A DNA stretch of 64,000 bases from Photorhabdus thracensis (GTDB lineage Bacteria > Pseudomonadota > Gammaproteobacteria > Enterobacterales > Enterobacteriaceae): positions 4,216,001 through 4,280,000 of the forward strand of contig NZ_CP011104.1 in assembly GCF_001010285.1 (NCBI RefSeq). The letters are read 5' to 3'. The notes under the pieces are model-generated. The model saw only the letters and a list, made by a program, of their open reading frames with translations, had not been told where the DNA came from and made no database searches. The translations under genes were made by a program, and so were the position numbers. Below, piece after piece: positions 26,274 to 36,321 of the stretch. The first letter of the stretch is position 1; the number at the start of each line of letters is the position of its first letter.

Positions 26274-27647
26274 TCAGTGGCTTGAGCGCCGCAGAACTGC
26301 CTCGTCTGATTGTTTTTGTGTCCACAAAATACGGGAGGATATCATCACTGCTGATGCGGTCAGGCCAATAATAAAGCCAATCCAGAACCCTTGTGGCCCC
26401 ATAGCGGGTACAACATAGTCGGTTAATCCCAGAATGTAACCACTTGGCAGTCCCAGAATCCAGTAGGCAATGAAAGTGATATAGAAGATAGAGCGCGTAT
26501 CTTTATAGCCACGTAAGACACCGGAGCCCACAACCTGTATGGCATCAGACAGTTGGTAAAAAGCGGCAAACAGCATCAAATTTGACGCTATGATGATAAC
26601 TTCAGGATTGTCGTTATACATCAGGGCAATCTGCTTTCGTAGAATGACAGTAAAAGCCGCGGTTAAGGAGGCAAATATCAAACCGACGACAATACCGGTA
26701 TAAGCTGATATCCGGGCATTTTCGGTAGATTTTTGCCCCAGGTTGTAGCCAATGCGGATTGTGGTTGCCACAGCTAAAGATATTGGGAACATAAACATCA
26801 ATGAACTGAAATTCAGTGCTATTTGGTGCCCGGCAACTGCGGTAACGCCTAAAGGGGTAATCAATAATGCCACTATTGCAAACAGTGTAATTTCAAAAAA
26901 TACCGCCATAGCAATAGGCAAGCCAAGGGCTGAGATGCGTTTCAAGGTATGCCATTCTGGCGCCACAAAACGATGTTTAGGGCGGATATCCTTTTGTGAT
27001 GACGAATGTTTCACATACCAGCGCATTGACAGGAACATAGCCCAGTAAACGCTGGCGGTAGCGACACCACAGCCAACACCACCCAGAGCGGGAGCGCCGA
27101 ATTTACCGTAAATGAGTACATAGTTAATCGGAATGTTAAGTAATAATCCTAAAAAACCAATGATCATTCCTGGCTTGGTTTTTGATAAACCTTCGCATTG
27201 ATTACGGAGCACCTGATAAAACAGATAGCCCGGTGCACCCCACATTATTGCGTGGATAAATCCAACCGCTTTTTCTGCCAAAAGCGGGTCTATATTGTGT
27301 TGCCTGTCAATAAGAAATTTGCTGTTGTATAGAATAACAATAATTATGATTGAGAGGAAAGTGGCTAACCAGAATCCTTGCTGGGTTTGACTGGCAATCA
27401 GGTTTCTGCGACCAGAACCATTCATTTGCGCAATAGTGGGTGTCAAAGCTAACAATAAGCCGTAACCAAATAAGATCACTGGCAACCAGATAGAGGTACC
27501 AACAGCAACCGCGGACATTTCTGTTGCACTGACGCTACCTGCCATAACTGTATCCACAACCCCCATTGCAGTTTGTGAGAATTGGGCAATGATGACGGGG
27601 ATCCCCAGAGCGAGCAGACTACGCGCTTCTTTTAAATACTTCTGCAC
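26274..27647 (-). CDS. mdtK: MdtK, MATE multidrug/Na+ antiporter
   Basis: A 457-residue inner-membrane protein with about 12 hydrophobic segments in two MatE halves. It begins [20 protein letters not shown] and has [19 protein letters not shown] in helix 1, the typical NorM/MdtK start. It exports cationic drugs using a cation gradient. It is divergent from ribE, as in E. coli. Confidence 0.95.
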   Translation of the reverse strand: MQKYLKEARSLLALGIPVIIAQFSQTAMGVVDTVMAGSVSATEMSAVAVGTSIWLPVILFGYGLLLALTPTIAQMNGSGRRNLIASQTQQGFWLATFLSIIIIVILYNSKFLIDRQHNIDPLLAEKAVGFIHAIMWGAPGYLFYQVLRNQCEGLSKTKPGMIIGFLGLLLNIPINYVLIYGKFGAPALGGVGCGVATASVYWAMFLSMRWYVKHSSSQKDIRPKHRFVAPEWHTLKRISALGLPIAMAVFFEITLFAIVALLITPLGVTAVAGHQIALNFSSLMFMFPISLAVATTIRIGYNLGQKSTENARISAYTGIVVGLIFASLTAAFTVILRKQIALMYNDNPEVIIIASNLMLFAAFYQLSDAIQVVGSGVLRGYKDTRSIFYITFIAYWILGLPSGYILGLTDYVVPAMGPQGFWIGFIIGLTASAVMISSRILWTQKQSDEAVLRRSSH

Positions 27648-27871
27648 GTATTACACCTTTTTGAAAGTAAAAAATATTAAGAAAAATTCCTGCATATAAG
27701 AAACGATTTTTGAAAAATCAACCGTTTACTAACTGAGGCATTGTATCTGTTTAATACTATATTAGCCAACAATAATGCTGAGTTTATATTCAAGTGCTCA
27801 GGTAGTATTTATAAGTGGCAACTTGATATAAACTAACTAATAATTTTACATGGTCATTAAGAGGTTCTCCT

Positions 27872-28528
27872 ATGTTCACTGGTATCGTGCAGGGAAAAGC
27901 ACCATTAGTTGCTATTGATGAAAAAAGCAACTTTCGGACTCATGTCGTTAAATTCCCGGTTGAATTATTGCGAGGCATTGAAACAGGAGCATCGGTTGCT
28001 AATAACGGTTGTTGTCTGACAGTAACCAAAATAGAAGGCGATGAAATCAGTTTCGATTTAATGAAAGAAACTTTACGCCTGACCAATCTTGGTGATTTAC
28101 AGGTAGGGGATTATGTAAATCTGGAGCGGGCCGCTAAATTTGGTGATGAAATTGGTGGGCATTTGATGTCCGGCCATATTATCACTGTTGCTGAGATAGC
28201 TAAAATTTTCACTTCAGAAAATAATCATCAAATATGGTTGCGGATCCACAATAAGCAATTGATGAAATATATCCTGCATAAAGGATTTATCGGCATTGAT
28301 GGGATTAGCCTGACGATTGGTGATGTCGTGAATAATCGTTTTTGTGTCCACCTTATTCCTGAAACGCTGGAGCGTACAACATTAGGCAAAAAACGTCTTG
28401 GCCATAAAGTGAATATTGAGATTGATTCACAGACTCAGGCGCTTGTCGATACAGTGGAGCGCGTTCTTGCTCAGAAAGAGCGGGAACAGGTTATCTTTCA
28501 GCCTCCAGCCACTGTTATTGGCGAATAA
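27872..28528 (+). CDS. ribE: Riboflavin synthase, alpha subunit
   Basis: It converts two 6,7-dimethyl-8-ribityllumazine molecules into riboflavin and a pyrimidine product. The 218-residue protein has the two lumazine-binding repeats ([15 protein letters not shown] at the start; VQ motif; [22 protein letters not shown]). GAGGTTCTCCT precedes the ATG. In older E. coli naming the gene is ribC. No FMN riboswitch is seen in the 224 bases upstream. Confidence 0.96.
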   Translation: MFTGIVQGKAPLVAIDEKSNFRTHVVKFPVELLRGIETGASVANNGCCLTVTKIEGDEISFDLMKETLRLTNLGDLQVGDYVNLERAAKFGDEIGGHLMSGHIITVAEIAKIFTSENNHQIWLRIHNKQLMKYILHKGFIGIDGISLTIGDVVNNRFCVHLIPETLERTTLGKKRLGHKVNIEIDSQTQALVDTVERVLAQKEREQVIFQPPATVIGE

Positions 28529-28595
28529 TCAATAAATAAGAAGCGATAGGAGGACTTTCTTGTCGCTTCTGAACAAAATTAACCAGTATACCAAC

Positions 28596-28626
28596 AAGGC
28601 TCGTTGAGCCTGTTAATGAGCCTTTT
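28596..28626 (+). terminator. Stem-loop after ribE
   Basis: AAGGCTC pairs with GAGCCTT (28618-28624), followed by TTGTG. The same AGGCTC can instead pair with GAGCCT at 28606-28611, so two exclusive stems exist. A modest terminator separating ribE from the next small gene is likely. Confidence 0.5.
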
Positions 28627-28751
28627 GTGATTTACATCGCAGTATTTTGTGTATTATGTTACTTAATATAGTTTGTATTGTTACTATTATGTTAATGCGC
28701 TTTCTCGTAAAGTGCAGGTTAACCTTACAACTATATTTTTGAGACTACCTT

Positions 28752-28865
28752 ATGGAAAATGCGATTGAGTTAGATGAATGGCTTGAAGAACCTACACATG
28801 ATGATGCTGTTGAAATGATGAATGCACAAGCTGTTGTACCTTTCGGTACAGCACTTTGGCCTTAA
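28752..28865 (+). CDS. Small acidic peptide, candidate modified-peptide precursor
   Basis: A 37-codon gene whose peptide starts MENAIELDEWLEEPTHDD and ends VVPFGTALWP. The first two thirds are strongly acidic, like RiPP leaders; the last dozen residues are hydrophobic with one Trp next to the C terminus, like a core. The ATG lacks a strong ribosome site. Stem-loops follow, then the M29-like gene 87 bases on. Assignment as a precursor is inference from size, composition and neighbour; I do not recognise the peptide. It could also be an ordinary small protein. Confidence 0.55.
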   Translation: MENAIELDEWLEEPTHDDAVEMMNAQAVVPFGTALWP

Positions 28866-28906
28866 TGGTTCCCTATAATAGAACCCTTAGCGGTTCTCTA
28901 TAATTG

Positions 28907-28930
28907 AAGTAAGGGGGCTTCCCCTTACTT
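28907..28930 (+). promoter_or_regulatory. Stem-loop between the small peptide gene and the M29-like gene
   Basis: AAGTAAGGGG pairs perfectly with CCCCTTACTT over a GCTT loop. A second hairpin (AGAACC/GGTTCT) lies just upstream. No U run follows, so it is not a standard terminator; it may stabilise or cut the transcript so that the upstream peptide is made in excess, an arrangement often seen for peptide precursors. Confidence 0.55.
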
Positions 28931-28952
28931 AAAAATAAATAGGATTGCTCTC

Positions 28953-29930
28953 ATGGATAAAAGTTTTGAAAATATGTATCGTTGTTTATCATATCACCCT
29001 GCAATTTCGGATAAAGTAAGACATGGTGAATGTATAAAGATATTTATTGGATCTGATACTGAGCATAGCGATATTGCCCAAAAAATACATGGGTACAAAA
29101 AGAATTTTAATGTAAAATCTGATTTCGCTTTTTTAGAAGAAACATCAGCAGACGATATAAAACAAAAAATATCCGATTGCGATTTATTTATCTTTCTTTA
29201 CGCATCATCAACATTAAAGAACGCATCTCCACAAGGGCCAGAATATTTAATCAAAATAAGAAAATTTATTACTGAATCGTGGAAGAAATCAGTACTGTTT
29301 AAAGATTATGGCCCTCATTTTATTGAGGCATTCAGCGAACCACAAACATTAATAACAGAAAGAAACAAAAAATTGATTGAACTATCAAGTCGATCACAGA
29401 AGATTCAATATACAGATAATCAAGGAAACTCAATTGTAGGTTATTTGGATAAAGACCATCAGTGGACATCCATTGATGGTAATGGAAATCTTGATGTTAT
29501 TCCTGGGGAAATTGCGAGTCATATAAAGAACCTTAACGGTAGTGTTAGTTTTAGTGGCACCTTTTTGAGTACTGCACCATTTGCCATAAAATATGGAGTT
29601 GTCAATGATATGATGACGATAAATATAAAAGAGGGTGAAATCATTGGGTTTGATTGTGACAATGTGGAATTTAACAGAGATTTTAATTTATATCTAAACC
29701 ATAATCACGGAAATCGAATTGTTGAAGAATTTGGTATTGGCACCAATACGGGAGTGAAAGCACTTTACGGTAGAAATGCGGGTTTTGAAGAACGTCATCC
29801 TGGTTTACATCTTGGCTTGGGAGGCGGTGTAAAGGGAAGCCATCATTTAGATTTGATATTTTCTGATGGGAAAATAGCATTTGATCAAACGACCTTTTTT
29901 GATAATGGCTATGTTGGTTCTTTTCGTTAG
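28953..29930 (+). CDS. M29 aminopeptidase-like protein, candidate peptide-tailoring enzyme
   Basis: A 325-residue protein. The C-terminal half looks like an M29 (thermophilic) aminopeptidase metal site: PGEIAS (Glu 186), EEFGIGTN (Glu 259), LHLGLGGG (His 286) and GSHHLDLIFS (His 298, Asp 300) all sit in the expected order. The N-terminal 150 residues are shorter than in true M29 enzymes and do not look like a second catalytic domain. AGGATTGCTCTC precedes the ATG. M29-like proteins occur in at least some peptide natural-product clusters, which, with the 37-codon gene upstream, suggests maturation or binding of that peptide. Inserted between ribE and cfa, which are adjacent in E. coli. Function unproven. 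Confidence 0.6.
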   Translation: MDKSFENMYRCLSYHPAISDKVRHGECIKIFIGSDTEHSDIAQKIHGYKKNFNVKSDFAFLEETSADDIKQKISDCDLFIFLYASSTLKNASPQGPEYLIKIRKFITESWKKSVLFKDYGPHFIEAFSEPQTLITERNKKLIELSSRSQKIQYTDNQGNSIVGYLDKDHQWTSIDGNGNLDVIPGEIASHIKNLNGSVSFSGTFLSTAPFAIKYGVVNDMMTINIKEGEIIGFDCDNVEFNRDFNLYLNHNHGNRIVEEFGIGTNTGVKALYGRNAGFEERHPGLHLGLGGGVKGSHHLDLIFSDGKIAFDQTTFFDNGYVGSFR

Positions 29931-29982
29931 TGAAAAATACATTTATAAGCTACAGTGGGAACCTACTGTAGCTTTTGGTTAA

Positions 29983-31134
29983 TTACCGGGCTACCCGTAA
30001 CCCGCCTTCAATACCTTTTGGGCTGAACATGATTTGCCATAATTGAATATCGCGGGCACGAAATGCACCTGCACTGGCATTCAGGTAATAGCTAAACATG
30101 CGTTTAAATGTTGGACTATAGTTATCTTGTATCTCCGGCCAACGGGCAATAAATCTTTCATGCCAGGCCATCAGTGTGCGATCATAATCTGCACCAAAAT
30201 TATGCCAATCTTCCATAACAAAACGGCTTTTGCTGGTGTGTGCTATTTGCTCAATAGAAGGCACGCAGCCATTGGGAAAAATATATTTGCTTATCCATGG
30301 ATCAGCGCTGACTTTGCTTTTGTTGGAGCCGATGGTGTGTAGCAGGAATAAACCATCAGGTTTCAGGTTTCTTTGAACAACGTCGAAGTAGGTCAAATAA
30401 TTTTTAGGCCCGACGTGTTCAAACATGCCAACAGAAACAATTCTGTCAAATTGCTGATGTAAATCCCGATAGTCTTTCAGAATAATGTTTACGTCCAGAT
30501 CTGTACATTGTTTCTGTGCGTATTTCTGTTGTTCAGCCGAAACGGTTACTCCGGTTACGGAAACACCATAGTTTTTTGCAGCATAAATCGATAGCCCACC
30601 CCAACCACACCCAATATCCAGCAGAGTCATACCTGGAGAGAGTTCTAATTTCTCGCAGATGAGCTTCAATTTATCAAGTTGAGCCTGTTCTAATGTTTCT
30701 GCTTGTTTCCAATATCCGCAGGAATATTGCATATAAGGGTCAAGCATGCGGGTAAAAAGATCATTGCCTAAACCATAATGTTTATGACCGACAATCCATG
30801 ATCGTTTTGGGGTTTGTAAATTACGTAAGCGGGTTATTGCAATTTTCAGTGTATCTTTGAAATTACTGGGAATTTTATTTTCTAATCCAGCACGTAAAAC
30901 ACGATAAAAGAAAATATCTAACCGCTCACAATCCCACCAGCCATCCATATAACTTTCACCTAATCCCATTGAACCCTGTTGTAAAACTCTTTTATAGAAA
31001 TCAGGTTTTTTTACCTGGATATCATAGGGATTGTGACCATTAATCTGAACCCCTGCTTCTTGTAGCATTTCATTGGCAATTCGCTGCCAGAAATTAGTGA
31101 CGGTTTTTTGGTTTTCAATGTGCGATGAACTCAT
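29983..31134 (-). CDS. cfa: Cyclopropane-fatty-acyl-phospholipid synthase
   Basis: Cfa transfers a methyl group from SAM to unsaturated fatty acyl chains of membrane lipids. The 383-residue protein has the SAM-binding motif LLDIGCGWGGLSIYAA, the active-site region GMFEHVGPKNY and the family's C-terminal FSPKGIEGGLR. Length equals E. coli Cfa (382). Synteny with ribE (downstream gene order) and punC is as in E. coli, apart from the inserted peptide module. Confidence 0.96.
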   Translation of the reverse strand: MSSSHIENQKTVTNFWQRIANEMLQEAGVQINGHNPYDIQVKKPDFYKRVLQQGSMGLGESYMDGWWDCERLDIFFYRVLRAGLENKIPSNFKDTLKIAITRLRNLQTPKRSWIVGHKHYGLGNDLFTRMLDPYMQYSCGYWKQAETLEQAQLDKLKLICEKLELSPGMTLLDIGCGWGGLSIYAAKNYGVSVTGVTVSAEQQKYAQKQCTDLDVNIILKDYRDLHQQFDRIVSVGMFEHVGPKNYLTYFDVVQRNLKPDGLFLLHTIGSNKSKVSADPWISKYIFPNGCVPSIEQIAHTSKSRFVMEDWHNFGADYDRTLMAWHERFIARWPEIQDNYSPTFKRMFSYYLNASAGAFRARDIQLWQIMFSPKGIEGGLRVAR

Positions 31135-31431
31135 ATACTCTCCAGGGTTAGGGTAATGGAATATTGAGGGGGTTCGTTTTAGCTAACAAAGCAGAATGCG
31201 AGGGAGCAAAATGCAAAAAGTAGCAAAGAATTAAAGTGAGAAACCCTAAAAATGACTAATCCATAAACTTAATCGGGGCCATCATTGCTCCTGAAAACCT
31301 CAAATTCAGGTTATTTAGAATAAGGAACTTGTATGAGTATAAAAGCGGAAAGTTGTTTCATCAATTAATAAATAAAGACTGTAATTAATTGATAATTAAC
31401 AGTCTTTATTGAAGTAACGATTTGATTAATA

Positions 31432-32631
31432 TCAGGAATGTTTTTCAATAGCTTGAATACAGCGATCAGCTTTTTTTTTCCGCTGTATAAAATATCCTAA
31501 TGCCATCAGAATAACGGTAGAAGCCATGACAGTGGTTGTCGATATAAGCGGATTGTTAATCAATGCTGAAACAATCAGGCTGGCAATAAAACAGAGCCCT
31601 AATTGGAGCGTGTTTTGCAATGCGGCGGCTTTTCCACTGTCTTGTGGGTAAGCAGATAAAGCATTAGCGACTGCAATTGGATATGAAGCACCATTCATAG
31701 CGGCCATAAAACAGAAAGGGACCAGAATCGTGAACATAGTTGGTTCGCTGAATTTTGCGATTAAATACAGCACAATCATGCTGACAGCATAGCCAACCAA
31801 CAGATAAGGGAAAACAACTTCACTTCTTATTCTGGTCAAGATACTGCGGCACCCATAACCACCGGCCATAAAGGCTAATGTTTGTGGCACGTAACTCAGA
31901 CCGATGTCGTTTGGGCTATAGCCCATATTACCGAGAATAAAAGGTGAACCTGTTAGCCAGGCGAAAAAACCAGCGCTGCATGATGCAAATATCAGGACGT
32001 TGCCACTGAACACCGGCGATTTTAGTAACGTAAAGAAAGATACATGGCTTTTCTGCGTTTCAGTCTCACTCTTTTTTTTGCGGTTTTCTTGCAGAAATAG
32101 AGTAGGCAACAGCAGTAATAATGTAACTGCCAGTAATACCAGGAAAATGATGCGCCAGCCGCCATGTTGTAACAGCCAGGCTCCCATCAAAGGCGCCAGG
32201 GCGGGGGAAAGTGCGACCAGGGGCATGATCGTGGCAAAAACACGTTTGGTATGGTTGGCATCATAACGATCAATAACTAATGCTTGCCATGAAACTGCGG
32301 CTGAACAAACACCTATGGCTTGGATAAAACGCAAAACTAAAAGTTGCGTGGCGTCTGTTATCCAAAGCATACCCAGACAGCCAACAGAAAACATTGATAA
32401 CCCGGTGATGATAATAGGCTTTCTTCCAAAGCGATCTGAAAGAGGCCCCCACAAAAGTTGAGCAAAGGCAAAACCTGCAAGAAAGATGCTCAGGCTGGCA
32501 CTGATTGCTCCCGCCGATGTGCCCAATTCTTGTTGCATAGGGCCGAATGCCGGTAGATACATATCAATAGCCAGGTAACCCAGCATACTCAAGCCTGCAA
32601 GGTAGAACATGAACTGACTTGAGTTTTTCAT
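31432..32631 (-). CDS. punC: PunC, Bcr/CflA-type purine nucleoside exporter
   Basis: A 12-helix major facilitator protein of 399 residues (407 if the ATG at 32655 is used). It has PLSDRFGRKPIIITGL, the MFS loop 2-3 motif, and the Bcr/CflA pattern. I chose ATG 32631 (MKNSSQF) because AAAGAGAG lies upstream. Its partner regulator punR is divergent. The E. coli homologue YdhC is linked to adenosine handling; the substrate here is inferred. Confidence 0.88.
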   Translation of the reverse strand: MKNSSQFMFYLAGLSMLGYLAIDMYLPAFGPMQQELGTSAGAISASLSIFLAGFAFAQLLWGPLSDRFGRKPIIITGLSMFSVGCLGMLWITDATQLLVLRFIQAIGVCSAAVSWQALVIDRYDANHTKRVFATIMPLVALSPALAPLMGAWLLQHGGWRIIFLVLLAVTLLLLLPTLFLQENRKKKSETETQKSHVSFFTLLKSPVFSGNVLIFASCSAGFFAWLTGSPFILGNMGYSPNDIGLSYVPQTLAFMAGGYGCRSILTRIRSEVVFPYLLVGYAVSMIVLYLIAKFSEPTMFTILVPFCFMAAMNGASYPIAVANALSAYPQDSGKAAALQNTLQLGLCFIASLIVSALINNPLISTTTVMASTVILMALGYFIQRKKKADRCIQAIEKHS

Positions 32632-32779
32632 TTGATTACTCTCTTTGGATATCATGATTGAAATAACTTGCTGTGAATAGGTAGATAAGAATATTTGTAC
32701 ATATTCTATATGCCGTGATTTTTGCTTGTGAAACGGTAATATTTGGATAATGCTATGAAAAAAATTGAAAGGTAAAATT

Positions 32780-33688
32780 ATGTGGTCAGAATATTCACTT
32801 GAAGTTGTGGATGCTGTTGCCAGAACGGGAAGTTTTAGTGCTGCTGCAACGGAACTTCACCGTGTCCCTTCTGCGATCAGTTATACCGTAAGGCAGCTGG
32901 AAGAGTGGCTTGCCGTCCCGTTGTTTGAACGTCGTCATCGGGATGTGGAATTAACTGAATCAGGCACTATTTTTATCAAAGAGGCTCGCGCTGTTATCAA
33001 AAAAATGATTGACACGCGTCATCAGTGCCAACAGGTTGCAAATGGCTGGAGAGGGCAGCTCAGTATTGCGATTGACCGGGTTGTTAAACCAGAACGCAGT
33101 CGTCAGCTTATTCTTGATTTTTATCACCATTTTCCTGATATAGAGCTGTTTATTCATCAGGAGGTATTCAATGGTGTATGGGACGCACTGGTGGATGGCC
33201 GGGTTGATGTTGCAATTGGCGCCACCCGGGTAGCGCCGGTAGGGGAAAGGTACAGTTTCCGGGATATGGGATTTATGCCTTGGTTGTGTGTCGTCAGCAC
33301 CGGTCATACTTTGACTCAGTTGAACGGCCCATTGTCTGATGATCAAATGCGACCTTATCCTAGTTTGTGTCTTGAGGATACATCCCGCAATTTACCGAAG
33401 CGTGATACCTGGACTTTGGATAATCAGCGCAGGCTGGTGGTCCCTGATTGGGAGTCTGGTCTGGCTTGTCTGAATGAGGGTTTATGTGTGGGAATGGTAC
33501 CTAAGCATAGGGCAATGCCGCTGATCCGGCAGAAGAAACTGGAAGCATTGGAATTAGAGCAGCCTTTGCCAGATAGCCCATGTTGTTTGACATGGGTGCA
33601 AAATAGCCATTCTCCGGCATTAAGTTGGCTTCTTGGCTATCTTGGCGATAGTGAAACTCTTAATGCTGAATGGCTTCAGGATGAATAG
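32780..33688 (+). CDS. punR: PunR, LysR-type activator of punC
   Basis: A 302-residue LysR-family protein starting MWSEYSLEVVDAVARTGSFS. The N-terminal helix-turn-helix (GSFSAAATELHRVPSAISY) is intact and the effector domain follows. It is nearly colinear with E. coli YdhB/PunR. AAGG precedes ATG 32780; the frame extends five codons further upstream. It is divergent from punC, so it likely binds the shared intergenic region. Confidence 0.93.
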   Translation: MWSEYSLEVVDAVARTGSFSAAATELHRVPSAISYTVRQLEEWLAVPLFERRHRDVELTESGTIFIKEARAVIKKMIDTRHQCQQVANGWRGQLSIAIDRVVKPERSRQLILDFYHHFPDIELFIHQEVFNGVWDALVDGRVDVAIGATRVAPVGERYSFRDMGFMPWLCVVSTGHTLTQLNGPLSDDQMRPYPSLCLEDTSRNLPKRDTWTLDNQRRLVVPDWESGLACLNEGLCVGMVPKHRAMPLIRQKKLEALELEQPLPDSPCCLTWVQNSHSPALSWLLGYLGDSETLNAEWLQDE

Positions 33689-33694
33689 AGAGGA

Positions 33695-34720
33695 TTAGCG
33701 GCGATAGTCGATAAATGGGCCATCTGCGACAGAACGCCGTTCAACCAAACGTGGATGTACTTCAATAGTTTGTGCATCTTCACGTTTACTGACTATTCTG
33801 TCCAGTAACATAGAAAATGCCATTTGCCCCAGACGCTCTTTTGGCTGATGGATAGTTGTCAATGCTGGAGAGAGATAACGGGCGTTGCGTATATTATCGT
33901 AACCGATTACAGAAATATCCTGTGGGACGCGTAATCCTAATTCATCAGCAGCACAAATGGCCCCCATTGCCATCACATCGCCACCACAGAAAACCGCGGT
34001 TGGGCGCTGTTTTTGATTCAGAATTTGATGCATGGCTTTATAGCCTGATTCTGGTTCAAAATCCCCCTGAACAATCCATTCTTCTCTGATTGGAATACTG
34101 GCTTCTTTTAATGCTTTCAAGAACCCCTGATGACGGCCACCACCGGTATTTCGTGCCAGGGGACCAGGGATCGCGCCAATATCACGATGACCACGTTCAA
34201 TAAGGTAACGACCAGCCAGATAACCGCCGTGGAATGCGTTATCAATAATCGTATCAGTGAAATCACTTCTGGCTTGCCCCCAATCCATGACGACCATTGG
34301 GATGTTGTGATAATCTTCCAACATTCCCAATAGCTGTTCCGGGTATTCTGAACACATCACCAGCAACCCATCCACCCGTTTTTGTGCCAGCATGGCCAGA
34401 TAGGCTTTCTGTTTATCAATATTATTGTGTGAGTTACACAAAATCAGCGTATAGCCTTTGCTATAGCAACTGTTTTCAACGGCTTCAATGACTTCCGCAA
34501 AATAGGGGGCTTCGCTGGACGTTGCCAGTAATCCGATCGATTTTGTATGGTTAACTTTCAGACTGCGAGCAACGGCGCTGGGTGAATAACTCAGTTCTTT
34601 GATAGCAGCCCAAACGGCGGCCTTGGTATCTTCGGCGACGAAACGGGTTTTGTTAATAACATGGGATACGGTAGTGGTTGAAACGCCAGCGTGTTTAGCC
34701 ACATCTTTGATCGTTGCCAT
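33695..34720 (-). CDS. purR: PurR, purine repressor
   Basis: A 341-residue LacI-family repressor, identical in length to E. coli Pur[21 protein letters not shown] is the helix-turn-helix and the hinge follows ([11 protein letters not shown]). The corepressor domain binds hypoxanthine or guanine. It controls purine synthesis genes. It is convergent with punR, seven bases apart. Confidence 0.97.
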   Translation of the reverse strand: MATIKDVAKHAGVSTTTVSHVINKTRFVAEDTKAAVWAAIKELSYSPSAVARSLKVNHTKSIGLLATSSEAPYFAEVIEAVENSCYSKGYTLILCNSHNNIDKQKAYLAMLAQKRVDGLLVMCSEYPEQLLGMLEDYHNIPMVVMDWGQARSDFTDTIIDNAFHGGYLAGRYLIERGHRDIGAIPGPLARNTGGGRHQGFLKALKEASIPIREEWIVQGDFEPESGYKAMHQILNQKQRPTAVFCGGDVMAMGAICAADELGLRVPQDISVIGYDNIRNARYLSPALTTIHQPKERLGQMAFSMLLDRIVSKREDAQTIEVHPRLVERRSVADGPFIDYRR

Positions 34721-34986
34721 GAGATGAAAGACTCCTGACCTTTTGGTCTAAATTTAAAACTCTTTGTTAATTGTTTGCCAGTATCTTTATACATTAGGGT
34801 GTCTGCTGGCAATAAATTAGCGATAAATCCTGAATTTTGTCTGATCTGGCTCAAAAGTGAAAGCAATAATCAATGTTATAAAATACAGGTGATCGCTATT
34901 TTATGTTTTTTCCTTAATGTAAGGATAATTAACCATGTTAACTGAATGGTATTTGTGGTTATAGACTTCTATTCTTAGGGGGATCG

Positions 34987-35079
34987 ATGAATACCGATTT
35001 GAAGCTTGGCTTATTTACTGCGGTGAGCACGTTGGTGATGATTGCCATTTTTGCTGCTGTTTGCTTGATCTTTGCCTGA
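34987..35079 (+). CDS. ynhF: YnhF-like small membrane protein
   Basis: A 30-residue peptide starting MNTDLKLGLFTAVSTLVMIA with one membrane helix. E. coli YnhF (29 residues, MSTDLKF start) sits at the same place, between purR and grxD, and is a stress-related inner-membrane peptide. AGGGGGATCG precedes the ATG. The function is unknown. Confidence 0.85.
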   Translation: MNTDLKLGLFTAVSTLVMIAIFAAVCLIFA

Positions 35080-35203
35080 TAAAGGCCATCCGTGCCTGAA
35101 TAAGAAAATATCAGGATGCATATTGGTGAGAGAAAATGGTATTCTCCGCCAATATTGTGACGATGTTGGTTATCAACATACTGTTGGTTTAAAGGAAATA
35201 AAA

Positions 35204-35551
35204 ATGACGACTATTGAGAAGATTGAGCGCCAAATTAAAGAGAACCCGATTCTGCTGTATATGAAAGGCTCTCCTAAATTACCAAATTGTGGATTTTCCG
35301 CCCAGGCTGTTCAGGCTTTATCTGCATGTGGGGAACGTTTTGCTTATGTAGATATTTTGCAAAATCCAGATATTCGTGCAGAATTGCCAAAATATGCTAA
35401 TTGGCCAACTTTTCCTCAGCTTTGGGTCGAGGGTGAGTTGATAGGTGGATGCGATATTATTATTGAAATGTATCAACGTGGCGAGCTACAAACATTAATT
35501 AAAGAAACCGCTGATAAATATCGCTCTCAGGATGAAAACGCGACAGAATAA
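35204..35551 (+). CDS. grxD: Monothiol glutaredoxin Grx4
   Basis: A 115-residue monothiol glutaredoxin with the CGFS active site (LPNCGFSAQAV). Grx4 carries [2Fe-2S] clusters and passes them on with BolA partners. The start at ATG 35204 (MTTIEKIERQI) with AAAGGAAA upstream matches the E. coli length; the frame continues upstream without a plausible ribosome site. Confidence 0.96.
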   Translation: MTTIEKIERQIKENPILLYMKGSPKLPNCGFSAQAVQALSACGERFAYVDILQNPDIRAELPKYANWPTFPQLWVEGELIGGCDIIIEMYQRGELQTLIKETADKYRSQDENATE

Positions 35552-35584
35552 TTTTTAAATTAGCGACAGGCTATTATGTTATCT

Positions 35585-35612
35585 CCCCATATGTTGATAT
35601 ATGGGGGTTTTG
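35585..35612 (+). terminator. Terminator after grxD
   Basis: CCCCATAT and ATATGGGG form an 8-bp stem with a GTTGAT loop and are followed by GTTTTGTT. It ends grxD before the convergent rnt gene. Confidence 0.75.
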
Positions 35613-35652
35613 TTATTGCTTAAATTTCAATTTGATTATATTAATCTTATAG

Positions 35653-36321
35653 TTAGCTATAAGTCTGTCCGGTTTTTTCTTCTTCTGTTGTCGCTAAGGG
35701 CCAGCCGCCAAGTTGTTTCCAGCGATTAACCATTTCACAGAATAATTCAGCGGTACGCTCAGTATCATATAAGGCGCTGTGAGCCTGATTATTGTCGAAT
35801 GGGATCCCGGCTGTGGCGCAGGCTTTTGCTAAAATCGTTTGTCCTAATACCAGGCCACCTAAAGCAGCCGTATCAAAAGTCGCAAATGGATGAAATGGAT
35901 TCCGTTTCAGTCTGGCGCGTTCTGCGGCAGCCATAACAAAGCTATGATCAAAGTTAGCATTGTGCGCAACGATAATGGCCCGACTGCAATGACTATTTTT
36001 TATCCCTTTACGAACCATTTTGAAAATAGCGTGCAGAGCTTCATACTCGCTTACTGCTCCACGTAGCGGGTTTGATGGATCGATGCCGGTAAACTCCAGG
36101 GCCGCTGGTTCAAGATTTGCGCCTTCAAATGGTTCAATATGGAAATGAAGTGATTCGCTTGGCACCAGCCAACCTTGATCATCCATCTCCAGTGTGATGG
36201 CGGCAATTTCAAGTAACGCGTCTGTTTTGGCATTAAAGCCGCCAGTTTCAACATCAATAACGACAGGGTAATAACCTCGAAAACGCCCACTAAGGACGTT
36301 TGGCTCTTTTTTGTCAGACAT
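35653..36321 (-). CDS. rnt: Ribonuclease T
   Basis: A 222-residue DEDDh 3'-5' exoribonuclease that trims tRNA ends and other stable RNAs. Motifs: [10 protein letters not shown] (ExoI), [10 protein letters not shown] (ExoII) and [14 protein letters not shown] (ExoIII His/Asp). It starts at the base where gloA ends (one-base overlap), as part of a gloA-rnt transcript, as in E. coli. Confidence 0.96.
   Translation of the reverse strand: MSDKKEPNVLSGRFRGYYPVVIDVETGGFNAKTDALLEIAAITLEMDDQGWLVPSESLHFHIEPFEGANLEPAALEFTGIDPSNPLRGAVSEYEALHAIFKMVRKGIKNSHCSRAIIVAHNANFDHSFVMAAAERARLKRNPFHPFATFDTAALGGLVLGQTILAKACATAGIPFDNNQAHSALYDTERTAELFCEMVNRWKQLGGWPLATTEEEKTGQTYS

Noticed and set aside
27648..27871. 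FMN riboswitch upstream of ribE
   Set aside because: The conserved helices and loops of the RFN element are not visible. In E. coli it controls ribB, not this gene.
35072..35551. Longer start for glutaredoxin 4
   Set aside because: It would add 44 residues with no family counterpart; ATG 35204 has a ribosome site and the usual length.
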